Assembly (NCBI GenBank): GCA_900323505.1
Contig: OOIN01000001.1
Span: 248,001-312,000 of the forward strand
From: Ustilago trichophora
Taxonomy: Eukaryota; Basidiomycota; Ustilaginomycetes; Ustilaginales; Ustilaginaceae
Direction of reading: 5' to 3'
Length of the DNA stretch: 64,000 bases
This document shows positions 30,374-39,098 of the stretch, one piece after another. Numbering within the stretch: the stretch's first letter is position 1; each line of letters begins with the position of its first letter. A program made the position numbers and the translations under genes. A model generated the notes under the pieces. The model had not been told where the DNA came from. It saw nothing but the letters and a program-made list of their open reading frames with translations, and searched no databases.

Positions 30374-31339
30374 GAGCAGCGTTTGACGATTGGTGGCGAG
30401 TCGCTTCACCACAGTCTTTCTCCGGCGACAATCTTTTCTTTTTTCTGCGAGAAGACGGCATAGCCGGGCGCCCATCCGCGTACCCTCGTACACTCACCTA
30501 CACAAAGCGATCCGCACGCTCTACAAACCCTGGCAGTCATTCCGTGGCCAGAAAGCAGCTCAAATCACCAACAGCATTAGCGTAAACCGCTCGATACCAT
30601 ATTACTCGGCCAGTTTCAGGTCACATCCAGACCATTTGCTCAAGGCCACATTTGCACGCTCATCGAAACCAGCTCGAACGGTCTCTAGCAGCAAATACGC
30701 TTCCTTCACATCTTTCCAAAAATCTCTACCAGGACCGATTTCCGCTTTTTCGCAGACTTCGGAAGAGGCTGGCACTCCAGCGATTTCTCAAGATGCGCAA
30801 GTTGCAAGATGCGGAAGCGGAAGCGAGAGGAGTGCGGAAAGGTGCGGAAAGGCTTTCAGTCGGTAAGCGTCGCTCTATTCTTCCTTTCAGACAGGGGTCC
30901 TATTGGAGCGGCTCGAGACAAAGCTTTGGGTATATAAGTTGCTTCCCTTCTTGATTTCCACTTCCGCATCTCCCCTTCCTCCTCCCAACGACCTCGTCTT
31001 TCGCATCTAAAGGCAAGATTCCCTCTCCACATAGAGGCTTCTTCCTCAAACCACCGAGGTCTCCTCTTCATCACCTACACTCACACATTGGTACACACTC
31101 GTCGTTGTCATCCTCATCGTCGACGCCATCCATTGCTTGCCATCCAAAAGCGCACAATCGTCAAGAACCTGCAACGCTAGGGTCGAAGAAAGTAAGTTCA
31201 AGGTGCCCCATGAATATCTGCAATGCTTCATCATCTGAACACTAATGCCCTCATCTTTGACCTTACTCAACACTGTCAACTTCGTCCATTGTAGCATCCT
31301 CCGCACCCCTGCATCGCAACATCCTCACCCATTCGGGGT
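30374..31339. promoter_or_regulatory. Promoter and 5' leader of HTH gene 2
   Basis: The sequence holds three reverse-orientation copies of the TTTCCGCAY motif at 30809-30850, a TATATAAG box at 30931-30938, a further CTTCCGCAT at 30961-30969, and a probable leader intron at 31192-31294 (GTAAGT donor, TTGTAG acceptor, CACTAAT or CTGTCAAC branch site). Frames in this stretch have no protein character that I can support. Confidence 0.55.
30809..30850 (-). promoter_or_regulatory. Three TTTCCGCAY-type motifs in reverse orientation upstream of HTH gene 2
   Basis: Read on the + strand: ATGCGGAAG at 30809-30817 (one mismatch), GTGCGGAAA at 30832-30840 and GTGCGGAAA at 30842-30850. They lie about 80-120 bp upstream of the TATATAAG box. 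Confidence 0.5.
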
Positions 31340-31852
31340 ATGGCCTTCTTCACCGGCTTTTCTCTCTTCCCAGATACTCAGCGATCGTCTTCTCCCGAGC
31401 CTACTCTCAACACTCCTACTACACCTCCTTGCTTCACTTCAACCACGTCAACGGACATCATGCCATCGTCGTCTGGACTGTGTGCCATGCTCGCTGCCAT
31501 TGATCAGACCGAAACCAAGCCCAAGCGTGAAGCTACGGCTGAGATTCCCTCCACTCCTCCCGCAAGCCCGCCCTCAAGCCCACCATCTGCCTCTAAAGCA
31601 AGTCCCGGCTCAAAGCAAGGCAACAGGAGGATGACCACTGAAGCCGAGCGCCAGGTTATCATCGGCATGGCTTTCGCTGGAAAATCACCCTCCGCTATTG
31701 CCAACGCTCTCGGCCTCAGGCCCAATACCGTCTCCAAGTTCCTTTGCACGAGGAAGAAGGCCTGGAAAAAAGCCGAAAGCTCTGCCTCTAGTGCTCTCCT
31801 TACTCCTCCTGCTTCGCCGAAGAAGAAGTCCGCTGGGAGGGGCAAAAAGTAA
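31340..31852 (+). CDS. Helix-turn-helix protein 2, one HTH unit
   Basis: The protein has 170 residues. Residues 1-97 are Ser/Pro/Thr-rich. One HTH unit spans about 98-145 (MTTEAERQVIIGMAFAGKSP, then SAIANALGLRPNTVSKFL), similar in spacing to both units of the gene at 29711 and to that at 32771. The C-terminus is basic (SPKKKSAGRGKK), a probable nuclear-localisation signal. It is the second member of the tandem family. The ATG at 31340 is used; an in-frame ATG at 31460 is an alternative. There is no transposase catalytic domain. A probable 103-bp intron lies in the 5' leader. Confidence 0.7.
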   Translation: MAFFTGFSLFPDTQRSSSPEPTLNTPTTPPCFTSTTSTDIMPSSSGLCAMLAAIDQTETKPKREATAEIPSTPPASPPSSPPSASKASPGSKQGNRRMTTEAERQVIIGMAFAGKSPSAIANALGLRPNTVSKFLCTRKKAWKKAESSASSALLTPPASPKKKSAGRGKK

Positions 31853-32770
31853 AGTTTTAGCAAACCCTCCCTCCTCGACGCTGCTGCGCATTTTCCGCCG
31901 TTCCCGTATCTCCCCGTTTCTCCCTTGTCCGAAGCCCCCACCGTTTCCGAACACAAACCATCTCATCGCACCCTCCGATCGTAGTTCTTCCTCCTCCTAG
32001 TCATCACACACTGAAATGCAAGGTGGTTGTGACATTTGCGTGCCTCTTAAAATGTATTGAAGTGTGACGATGGAGTTTGTGTAATAGCTGAAGATGGAAA
32101 CGACAGGATCATGTTTCGTGCCTTCAATGAGTCCGGCCTCGCCTTGAAAGGTGTGACATACGACAGCAAAAGCGGTTGCTCGTCTTGATGCCTTTCGCGC
32201 TTTCGTTCGCTATCCCGCTGCATTATGCAGTCATGATGTCCTAAGCTCCTCGTAGCTGCGGCTTACAAGTCCGTTCCTAATGCCGGGGGTCATATTGTAG
32301 CTTCTTTCCGCATTGCTCATCTCCGCATCCTTGACCTCTTTCCGCACACTGAGGCGTTCCCGCACCTCGAACTCTTTTCCGCATGCTTGATCGGCTTTCC
32401 GCACTATGTGCTTTTTCCGCACCTCTGAGACCTCTGTACAGCAAAGAACAACAATGCACTGAAGATACTTAAATTCGCTCCTCGCCCTTCCCCTCTTTCT
32501 CTTCCTCCTTCTTCCCATCCATCCTTTCACGCCACGACACTCAATTTTCCCCGCCGTACCTCCTAGCTCTCGGCCCACATTACACTCATCGTCACGCTCT
32601 TCCTACTCTAAGCAAGCTCGAGCAATTTTGTCTCTCTCACCAACAGCGCGTAATACCTCTTCAGAAACTGCTCCTCATCGGCATCAGCGTTCCGCCACAT
32701 CCTTTCCATCAAGCAAAGACCCGCCTTTGCAGGCCATACCCTCTGCAAGTCACAAGACTCAACGAACGTC
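31853..32770. other. Promoter region of HTH gene 3
   Basis: It carries the seven-copy TTTCCGCAY array at 32305-32422 and an AT-rich ACTTAAAT element near 32467. The remainder shows no gene. The region downstream of the array is pyrimidine-rich leader. Confidence 0.5.
32305..32422 (+). promoter_or_regulatory. Array of seven TTTCCGCAY direct repeats upstream of HTH gene 3
   Basis: Copies start at 32305, 32320, 32339, 32357, 32376, 32396 and 32414, giving steps of 15, 19, 18, 19, 20 and 18 bp, all in one orientation. Copies 1, 3, 5, 6 and 7 match exactly; copy 2 is TCTCCGCAT and copy 4 is TTCCCGCAC. The sequence between copies is not conserved, so this is an array of sites rather than a tandem duplication of a longer unit. 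The spacing is close to two helical turns. Confidence 0.75.
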
Positions 32771-33472
32771 ATGGCCCCTATCGCATTTACCCCCGCCGCC
32801 CCATCCAAAGCCCCCCACAGCAATGACGGATCTACAGTAGACTTGAGCGAAGATGGCTATTCGGACACCACCTCGAACACGGAGGCAATTGATGGACTTT
32901 CCGAGACGGGGTCCGCGTATGGCGAGGACAAGAACAATGGGGCTGGTCGAAAGGCCTCCCCAGTACCAACAGTGATTACCATGTCTTCTGACAGATCGTC
33001 AATTCAGCTCACGGCCTCTGTCCAGGGCGACAATCACGACCCGCCTTTCATCGTGAACAATACGAAAGCCAATGAAAGAGGACCAGCCTCCCCCCGTCGC
33101 CCTGGTCGCGCCCTCGGCTCAAAGGTGACGTTTTTGACAGAGTCGGAAAAGGCCCAGATCGTCTCCTTCCGTGAGGCAGGTTGGAACGCGCGAAAAATCG
33201 CGGAGCATCTCGACCGGCCGGTCGGCACAATCAACTCCTTCATCCACCGCCGCAGGCTCATGCTAGCCAAAATTATTTCGGGTCTGCCTGGCTCTTCAAC
33301 TCCCACTCCTCATCAGCAGCAGGCGCCAAAGCCAGAGAGAAAGGGAACTGATCTGGCGGGTTCTCCTTGCGGGGCCAGGCCAGCAAAGCGGGAGAGAAGC
33401 CCTGCTAGGATCAATGAAGGGGCTCGGGTTGCCAAGCCCAAGAAGCGGGCGAAAAGGGAGGAAGCTCTATAG
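32771..33472 (+). CDS. Helix-turn-helix protein 3, one HTH unit
   Basis: The protein has 233 residues. Residues 1-118 are Ser/Thr/Asp-rich. The HTH unit at about 121-167 reads FLTESEKAQIVSFREAGWNA then RKIAEHLDRPVGTINSFIHR. It keeps the AG, IA and hydrophobic positions of the other two genes but is the most diverged. The C-terminal tail is basic with a strong nuclear-localisation look (KPKKRAKRE). The promoter carries the seven-site motif array. It has no catalytic domain. Together with its two neighbours it looks like a lineage-specific DNA-binding family, possibly derived from a transposase N-terminus. Confidence 0.72.
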   Translation: MAPIAFTPAAPSKAPHSNDGSTVDLSEDGYSDTTSNTEAIDGLSETGSAYGEDKNNGAGRKASPVPTVITMSSDRSSIQLTASVQGDNHDPPFIVNNTKANERGPASPRRPGRALGSKVTFLTESEKAQIVSFREAGWNARKIAEHLDRPVGTINSFIHRRRLMLAKIISGLPGSSTPTPHQQQAPKPERKGTDLAGSPCGARPAKRERSPARINEGARVAKPKKRAKREEAL

Positions 33473-33796
33473 ATGTTCATCACCGCCATCACCACATCAG
33501 AGAAGAACAGAAGGTCCAGAAGCTCTAGTCGATGCGTGGTGACAGTCAGACAAAGGTTTAAGCACAAGATGTCGCGGTCGCTGTTGTGGAAGCGAAAGAA
33601 AAAGAACAAAAATCACCAAAATTAGGCACAAAAGCCCGCGCAGTCCCAATCCACCACAAAGCCTCCTCGCCAAGGCCACCAATGCCATCGATGGTCCACA
33701 CTCGAGACAATGAAGGGAAAAGACTGAATGTAATTAGCGATCATGGGAAGTAGAAAACAAGCAGAATCATTCCCCCGCTTCGATGCCGCTCGACGA
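33473..33796. other. Short convergent intergenic region
   Basis: The ends of the HTH 3 gene (+) and the F-box gene (-) face each other here. Nothing else is visible. Confidence 0.35.
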
Positions 33797-35761
33797 TCAC
33801 GTAGCCCAAGCGGCTCGCGCTCTATCTTTGCGCCATAACACGTGGGCGCCTCTCCTCGGGCCTAGGAGGTAGCCTCTGTCCAACTCTACCCTGATTGGTG
33901 TCTCGCCTGCCACCGATTTGGCTTCCTTACTGCCGAACGTGCGCTTCAACCTCCTCACCGCACTCGGCCATGCAAAGACGGTGATCTCGGACAACTTTTT
34001 CCCCAACCTCTCGTCCCCTCCTGGCCAAGTTCGGAGCAGCTGTAGCGCCTCGATGAACTCCTGCATGTCGGCTTCGAGCTGGAATACATCCTCCTCATCC
34101 CTTCCTCTGCGGATGTCGGCTTCGGCAGTTCGCTCTTCAGCACTATCCTCGTCCTCTTCAAAGGTTGGCAGTTGAGTAGGGCTCCAGGTATCTTGGCCAT
34201 TCGAAAATGCGGGACCTCGTCTCCTCGTCACCAATCGCAACTCCAACTTGTCCAATAGCGGCAGTGTAACCCTCAACTCGCCCGCCGTAGCCGCATCCAT
34301 TCCAAACACCAACAGTTCCAGCTCTCTGAGATCCTCGAACGTCGGCAGGCTCAAGTAGGGGATCGTCGTGAGCTCCGTGCACAACCTCGTGGGCTGAGGA
34401 CCCTTTTCCAAACGCGAGACCGTACCCGTATGCAACGCGCCCATGCTAAAGAGATCCAGACTCAACTCCTGCAGATTCGGGCTGGCGAGGAGCATCTGTT
34501 CAATCCCCACCGAGAGTGGACCATGATCCGCCAGCGCCGAAGGGCAATATCCTGACGCGTCGAATTCTGAACTTCCGATCTGTAGTTTTCTTACAAACAT
34601 CCCGAGGGCGGGATTATGCAATGCAAGTGTCACCCGAAACGATCGGAAAGCTGCCGGCGTGTGCAACGATACGCTGTGGTAGAGACGCGGCACGATGAGT
34701 GCATAGTACCGGCGGGAGAGGAGGAGGATGTTTGTGGGACAAGAACGTGGTTCGTGCGGAGAGAGGCTTGGGCAAGCGGCGAGGATGAGAATGTGCGAAA
34801 TGAGTTCCTCGGGGAGCTGGCGAAAGATGCTGGCTTCGCTACCTTGAGAGGTCATGATGGCTGAATTTGCGAGAGCAGGTTGGGTGGCAGAGTGCGTAAG
34901 AGGTGGTTGTTTGAGTGAGGCTGAGAAAGATGCGGGGGTAGGGAAGCCGAACGAAGTAGGTGCGGCGAAAGAAGCGGTGGTGGTCTTGGCGCCAAAGAGA
35001 TCCGCTGTCCAGCGAGCAAAGTTTCGCAACCGATGGCCGATGCGGGTATCAAGCGCTTCGTAGGTGAGAACGTTGACCAGGCTCGAGATCTCCGGATAGA
35101 CGGGTACCTCGATTCTCCTGTGTGGATCCGTCACTGCGATCCAATCCCTTCTCTGCGCTGCGGTCAGAAGCGTTGTTCCAGCAGTTGGCCTGATCCCGAT
35201 CCTACCTACTCTACGAGTCGTTGAAGAAGTCGCTTCTGCACCCTGAATATGTCTATGAACCAGCGGCCTGAGCACGCGACTGGACTGTACGCTGTTATCA
35301 GGAAGATTCGTCCCACCTATCCCCCCACCGTTCCACTGTGTACTTGGTACGATCGGTGCACCTGAAGGCCAAGTCGTCGAGCCCAACAGCAGCAGATTCG
35401 TATGCGATGTTGCGGATCGTGAAGCCAATCTTGCCTGGAGCCGTGCGCCAAAGCAATCGCAAAGATATTCCAACCCGTTCTTAAAGCCGAGATAGATCAA
35501 TCTAGAGATGACAAATGCCACCACTGCGTCGAGGAGCAGATAGGAGGCCGAGAACATGAGCAGTGGGCACCACATTCGTATGATGAGCTTGGGCGGTTTG
35601 AGCCAGAGTAAAAGTCGAGCTGCGACGGTGGTGAGGATGAGATCGGTGTTCTTATAAAAGTAAAAGATGATGGGAAATGCCGATACGATGTGATTGCGGA
35701 AGAGGGTAGCAGTGATGGTAGTGAGAATTGGGTCGGGTCGTGTGAGGATGCTGTGTTGCAT
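33797..35761 (-). CDS. F-box-like protein with an N-terminal membrane region
   Basis: The open frame encodes 654 residues. Residues 20-95 contain three hydrophobic segments (for example FPIIFYFYKNTDLILTTVAA and LLMFSASYLLLDAVVAFVIS). A low-complexity linker follows. An F-box-like helix set at about 311-375 reads IFRQLPEELISHILILAACP, NILLLSRRYYALIVPRLYHS. The C-terminal half has LRR-like repeats (NLQELSLDLFSMG, LRELELLVFGMDAA, LDKLELRLVTRR). F-box proteins link substrates to SCF ubiquitin ligases. A membrane-anchored F-box protein is unusual; an internal ATG at 34855 would give a normal soluble F-box protein of 352 residues, so this may be two units. Confidence 0.65.
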   Translation of the reverse strand: MQHSILTRPDPILTTITATLFRNHIVSAFPIIFYFYKNTDLILTTVAARLLLWLKPPKLIIRMWCPLLMFSASYLLLDAVVAFVISRLIYLGFKNGLEYLCDCFGARLQARLASRSATSHTNLLLLGSTTWPSGAPIVPSTQWNGGGIGGTNLPDNSVQSSRVLRPLVHRHIQGAEATSSTTRRVGRIGIRPTAGTTLLTAAQRRDWIAVTDPHRRIEVPVYPEISSLVNVLTYEALDTRIGHRLRNFARWTADLFGAKTTTASFAAPTSFGFPTPASFSASLKQPPLTHSATQPALANSAIMTSQGSEASIFRQLPEELISHILILAACPSLSPHEPRSCPTNILLLSRRYYALIVPRLYHSVSLHTPAAFRSFRVTLALHNPALGMFVRKLQIGSSEFDASGYCPSALADHGPLSVGIEQMLLASPNLQELSLDLFSMGALHTGTVSRLEKGPQPTRLCTELTTIPYLSLPTFEDLRELELLVFGMDAATAGELRVTLPLLDKLELRLVTRRRGPAFSNGQDTWSPTQLPTFEEDEDSAEERTAEADIRRGRDEEDVFQLEADMQEFIEALQLLRTWPGGDERLGKKLSEITVFAWPSAVRRLKRTFGSKEAKSVAGETPIRVELDRGYLLGPRRGAHVLWRKDRARAAWAT

Positions 35762-36505
35762 GCTAGTCAGCGGCGATCACGCTGCTGCTGAGGAAGAAAG
35801 AGCCATGGAGTGATGGAGCGCCTGATGTGGGTCAAAAAGTCACATGTCAAGATGGGGACGGCCGTATGCGCACTCGGGTGGTGTGTGTGGGGTAAGAGAT
35901 GGGAAAATGGGAATGAAGCTGACGATGATGTTGACTGCTTCCCACTTGGCCCCAAGTACTTCAGCGGGATGGCGTGTGACTCTGGCCACCTTTCGTCAAC
36001 GATAAGCGCACTCGACCATGATTCAAAGCTGTGTGCCGTTCAAAAGAGCGCATAGGATAAGGCTCTGTGCAACCCTGCATGATCCTCCGCTTCAACAGCA
36101 GCCTGCTGCCCGGTAGCGCCGGCTCCCAAAAAAAAACCCAGAGCCGAGACACAAGAGAGAGCTGTTCCGGCCTTTTCCTCGTTGGAAAGCCGCCTTGCTC
36201 CTACATTTTTCGTGCGTGAATAATTCGCCCGTATGTGTAAGACCGTGATTTGCCAACAAAGTAAAGTTGAGGCAAAATAGCGCACCTGCAGCTCTTCGGC
36301 ATTTCCGATCCGCGTTGAACCCTTGCTTTTGAAGGACATTTCATTTTGGTTCGGTAACTAAGCCAAGGTCATAGAGTACTGTAGTACTGTACAGACAGAA
36401 GATCACCGCTTGCAGCTGAGTCGAATCCTTGAAGCTTGTTCGTGATCCAGCTTCTCCTTGCCATCTCTGACTTTCATCGTCTACGCATCGTTCAGCTGGC
36501 AGATC
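35762..36505. other. Divergent promoter region
   Basis: It lies between the F-box gene (-) and the Ytp1-like gene (+). It carries AGTACTGTAGTACTGTACAG at 36375-36394, one of three places with the exact 11-mer GTACTGTACAG. A 99-residue frame on the - strand at 36040-36339 has one hydrophobic segment but no support as a gene. Confidence 0.45.
36375..36394 (+). promoter_or_regulatory. TACTGTAC repeat
   Basis: AGTACTGTA followed directly by GTACTGTACAG. The 11-mer at 36384-36394 is identical to those at 11745 and 57616. Confidence 0.4.
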
Positions 36506-38095
36506 ATGTCGTCACCGTTGAGATCAAAAAGGGTGCCTCAAGCCTTGCTGCTCGTGAGCGGCATTGCTTTGACATCACTACCCTCTGTCCAAGCACACGG
36601 ACATCATGCTCATGGCCCCGCCGACAACTCGATACCTATCGACAATATCCTCTGGATCCACATTGCCATCCAAACTGTTGCATGGTTCGTCCTCTTCCCA
36701 CTCGCAATGGTGCTCGGCATGGTGCGACATCGTCTGCACGTTCCCGTCGCTACCACCTCGCTCGCCCTCACCGTCGGCGGCTACTTTCTCGGACACGGAC
36801 ACAAGGGCCGATCCTTCCCACACACCGCTCACGGCACCATGGCATCTTTGCTCGTCTTCTACCTCGCTGCGCAGACTTTCCTCGGCGTCTATCTCAAGCT
36901 GCATCTTCAGTGGCGACCCGAAAAGTGGATTCGTCCCACACTCGTCACCATCCACGGTGTGCTCGGAAAGAGCTTCCCCATCGTTGGCTGGGTCCAGATG
37001 GTCTTCGGCATCTCCACGCTTCAATCGTGGTGCTTTGGCGGACATCTCGGTCAGTGTCTGGCGCATTATATCATGGGATCTGCGTTCCAAGCCTACGCCG
37101 TGATTCTGGTCATCATGATGAAGGCCGGCGGTGACTGGCTTCAGCGACGCGGTCAGAGCCAGGAATGGTTCGATTCGTGGGTCATCATGCTCTGGGGTAT
37201 CGTCAACACGTTTACCGAACATCACGGTGGGCCGTGGACGCACAAGGATTTGCAACATACACTGATGGGTGTGCTTTGGTGGGCTGGAGGTGCAGTCGGC
37301 ATCTGGCTCAGCCGTGGAGGCCGACGAAACGTCTTCCCGTCGATCATCATCATCCTGACTGGTTGGGCGATGAGCGCACACTCGCAAGCATTGATGATCT
37401 CGACCATGGTACACTCGCTTTTTGGATACTCGTTGATGGCTGCTGGTATCACACGCATGATCGAAGTCTGTTTCGTTCTGCAAGATCGACCCACCGGTTC
37501 CACTGCTGAATCGCCCGACGCTGCTGCCAGGGTGAATGGAGACGCGGTCAACGGAAGCTGGTACCCAATTCGAGCGTTTCAATACCTCCCACCTTACCTC
37601 CTCGTTGCTTCTGGCGTCCTGTTCATGTCGGCAACGGACGAAGAGCTGCGCTGGGCAGACAGTCAGGGCGTCGACCATGCTACATGGGGACTGATCGATT
37701 TCAGCGCCTCGATGCTCATGTTTTTGTGGATCAATGTTTTGGTCGATCTGTATGTTGGATATGGTGGTCGCTACGGTGCTGCAAAGAGAAACGCTGCTCA
37801 GGCGAGGGGTGGGGATCGAGAGGCCCAGGCGAGCAGGTCGCTCTACTCAAGACTCAGTATGGGCGGTGCACAGAGCGGTGAGGCGACTGCGCCGAGGTCA
37901 GCGGATGTGGAACATCACGAGCTAAACGGATTGAACGGCAAGCGAGCGCTTCATGGGGGCGGGGTTGAGGACGCAGAGCCAAACCACGTCCTGTTCGACG
38001 AGGAGGATGAGGATCCGTTCGAGGAGAAGGATCACGATGATGAGAGTAGCGCGAGTGGTAGTGGGAGCGGTGGACGCGGGCGGATTCAGCTCTGA
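36506..38095 (+). CDS. Ytp1-like multi-span membrane protein (cytochrome b561-like N-terminal half)
   Basis: The protein has 529 residues. It starts with a signal peptide (MSSPLRSKRVPQALLLVSGI) followed by a His-rich lumenal stretch (HGHHAHGP). The first half has b561-like helices with His-containing segments (LWIHIAIQTVAWFVLFPLAM, FPHTAHGTMASLLVFYLA, VTIHGVLGKSFPIVGWVQM), matching the DUF2427 region. The second half contains FDSWVIMLWGIVNTFTEHHG and QHTLMGVLWWAGGAVGIWLS, the Ytp1 C-terminal region. The tail is acidic. Members sit in internal membranes; a redox role is suspected from the His pairs, but none is established. The start is the first ATG; the upstream frame opens only at TTG. Confidence 0.82.
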   Translation: MSSPLRSKRVPQALLLVSGIALTSLPSVQAHGHHAHGPADNSIPIDNILWIHIAIQTVAWFVLFPLAMVLGMVRHRLHVPVATTSLALTVGGYFLGHGHKGRSFPHTAHGTMASLLVFYLAAQTFLGVYLKLHLQWRPEKWIRPTLVTIHGVLGKSFPIVGWVQMVFGISTLQSWCFGGHLGQCLAHYIMGSAFQAYAVILVIMMKAGGDWLQRRGQSQEWFDSWVIMLWGIVNTFTEHHGGPWTHKDLQHTLMGVLWWAGGAVGIWLSRGGRRNVFPSIIIILTGWAMSAHSQALMISTMVHSLFGYSLMAAGITRMIEVCFVLQDRPTGSTAESPDAAARVNGDAVNGSWYPIRAFQYLPPYLLVASGVLFMSATDEELRWADSQGVDHATWGLIDFSASMLMFLWINVLVDLYVGYGGRYGAAKRNAAQARGGDREAQASRSLYSRLSMGGAQSGEATAPRSADVEHHELNGLNGKRALHGGGVEDAEPNHVLFDEEDEDPFEEKDHDDESSASGSGSGGRGRIQL

Positions 38096-39098
38096 TCTCT
38101 TATAGTCTCTCCTCATATGTATTCTACTTTGGATGGTACAGCTCTTGCATTCTCTCAACGTGTGGGAGTTCCTGATCGATCAAGGCAGCGGGCAACATCC
38201 TGATGAATGAACTGATGAATGAAGGGGATGGTGAGGAGGGATCGGGAAACTCCAATGAAAAGGAAGGGATTGGATCGGGGTCGCCGGTCAGCTGTCGTTG
38301 AACGCATGTGAACCCAACAAGAGCAACAATCGACGCAGGTTGTCATGTAGTTGCAAGATCGACGAAGACGCTCTCTGATTTGCGTGCATTTTAGAGCGCT
38401 CAACGGATCGGGGTCGTCAATTTGGCGTGAGAGCTGTGACTTATACCTTATCGGGGGAGGTCGAGCTGCAGAAACGTGCTGCTCTTTCAACGTGGGAAAT
38501 AGTTAATCGCACGGACACTTTCAAAAGCCCCCAACGTCACACGCTTCTTTTGCGCCGCGACAGCAGAGAAAGGAGAGAGGGGCAAAAAAAAGTGGAAACG
38601 AGGCAAAGAAGGAAAGCAATTTCACAATTTCACCCTTTCTTGTCCAATCATCAAATGACAAGACCGCTCACTCACCCGCACACACACACATACAGGCACC
38701 ACACTTTCCACACCAAGAGTGCGCGGGGGCCAGCGACTTCGATACACTTTTCAACCTTTCCCTCACTCAGCGATCATCATCTTCACACTTACCATCGCAG
38801 TTGCCATTGACATTGCGACTGGACTACGAGCGACCAGAAGCAGCTGCAACAGAATTACTGCGCGTTGGTCACTCCAGCCTCAAGCAAGGCTTTTGGACAT
38901 CATTCCTTCCCGAACATCACAATCGAGGACGAGTTCTCAAGTCATCCGACACTCGAGATTCCATCCCCACTGAACGCTTAGAATCAGCTACACCTGCTAG
39001 CATCGCAAGAACGACCTCGAGCAAACCTGTAGACGTGCAATCCGTTCAAGTCTTATCGGTCCAAGTTCATATCCACAGCATATACACTCGCCTAAACA
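38096..39098. other. Promoter region of the cytidylyltransferase gene
   Basis: About 1 kb without a supported gene. A short CA-rich stretch lies near 38680-38700. An in-frame upstream extension of the downstream gene has no protein character. Confidence 0.4.

Noticed and set aside
30390..30954. Overlapping frames of 158 and 100 residues between HTH genes 1 and 2
   Set aside because: They are Ser/Arg-rich, carry no HTH pattern and overlap the motif copies upstream of the TATA box, so I treat the region as promoter.
36040..36339. A 99-residue frame on the - strand with a hydrophobic segment
   Set aside because: It contains a nine-base homopolymer, has no recognisable family and sits in a divergent promoter. 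It could be a small gene, but nothing supports it beyond the open frame.
36578..37678. A 366-residue open frame on the - strand
   Set aside because: It lies wholly opposite the Ytp1-like gene, whose membrane helices and motifs are clear on the + strand.
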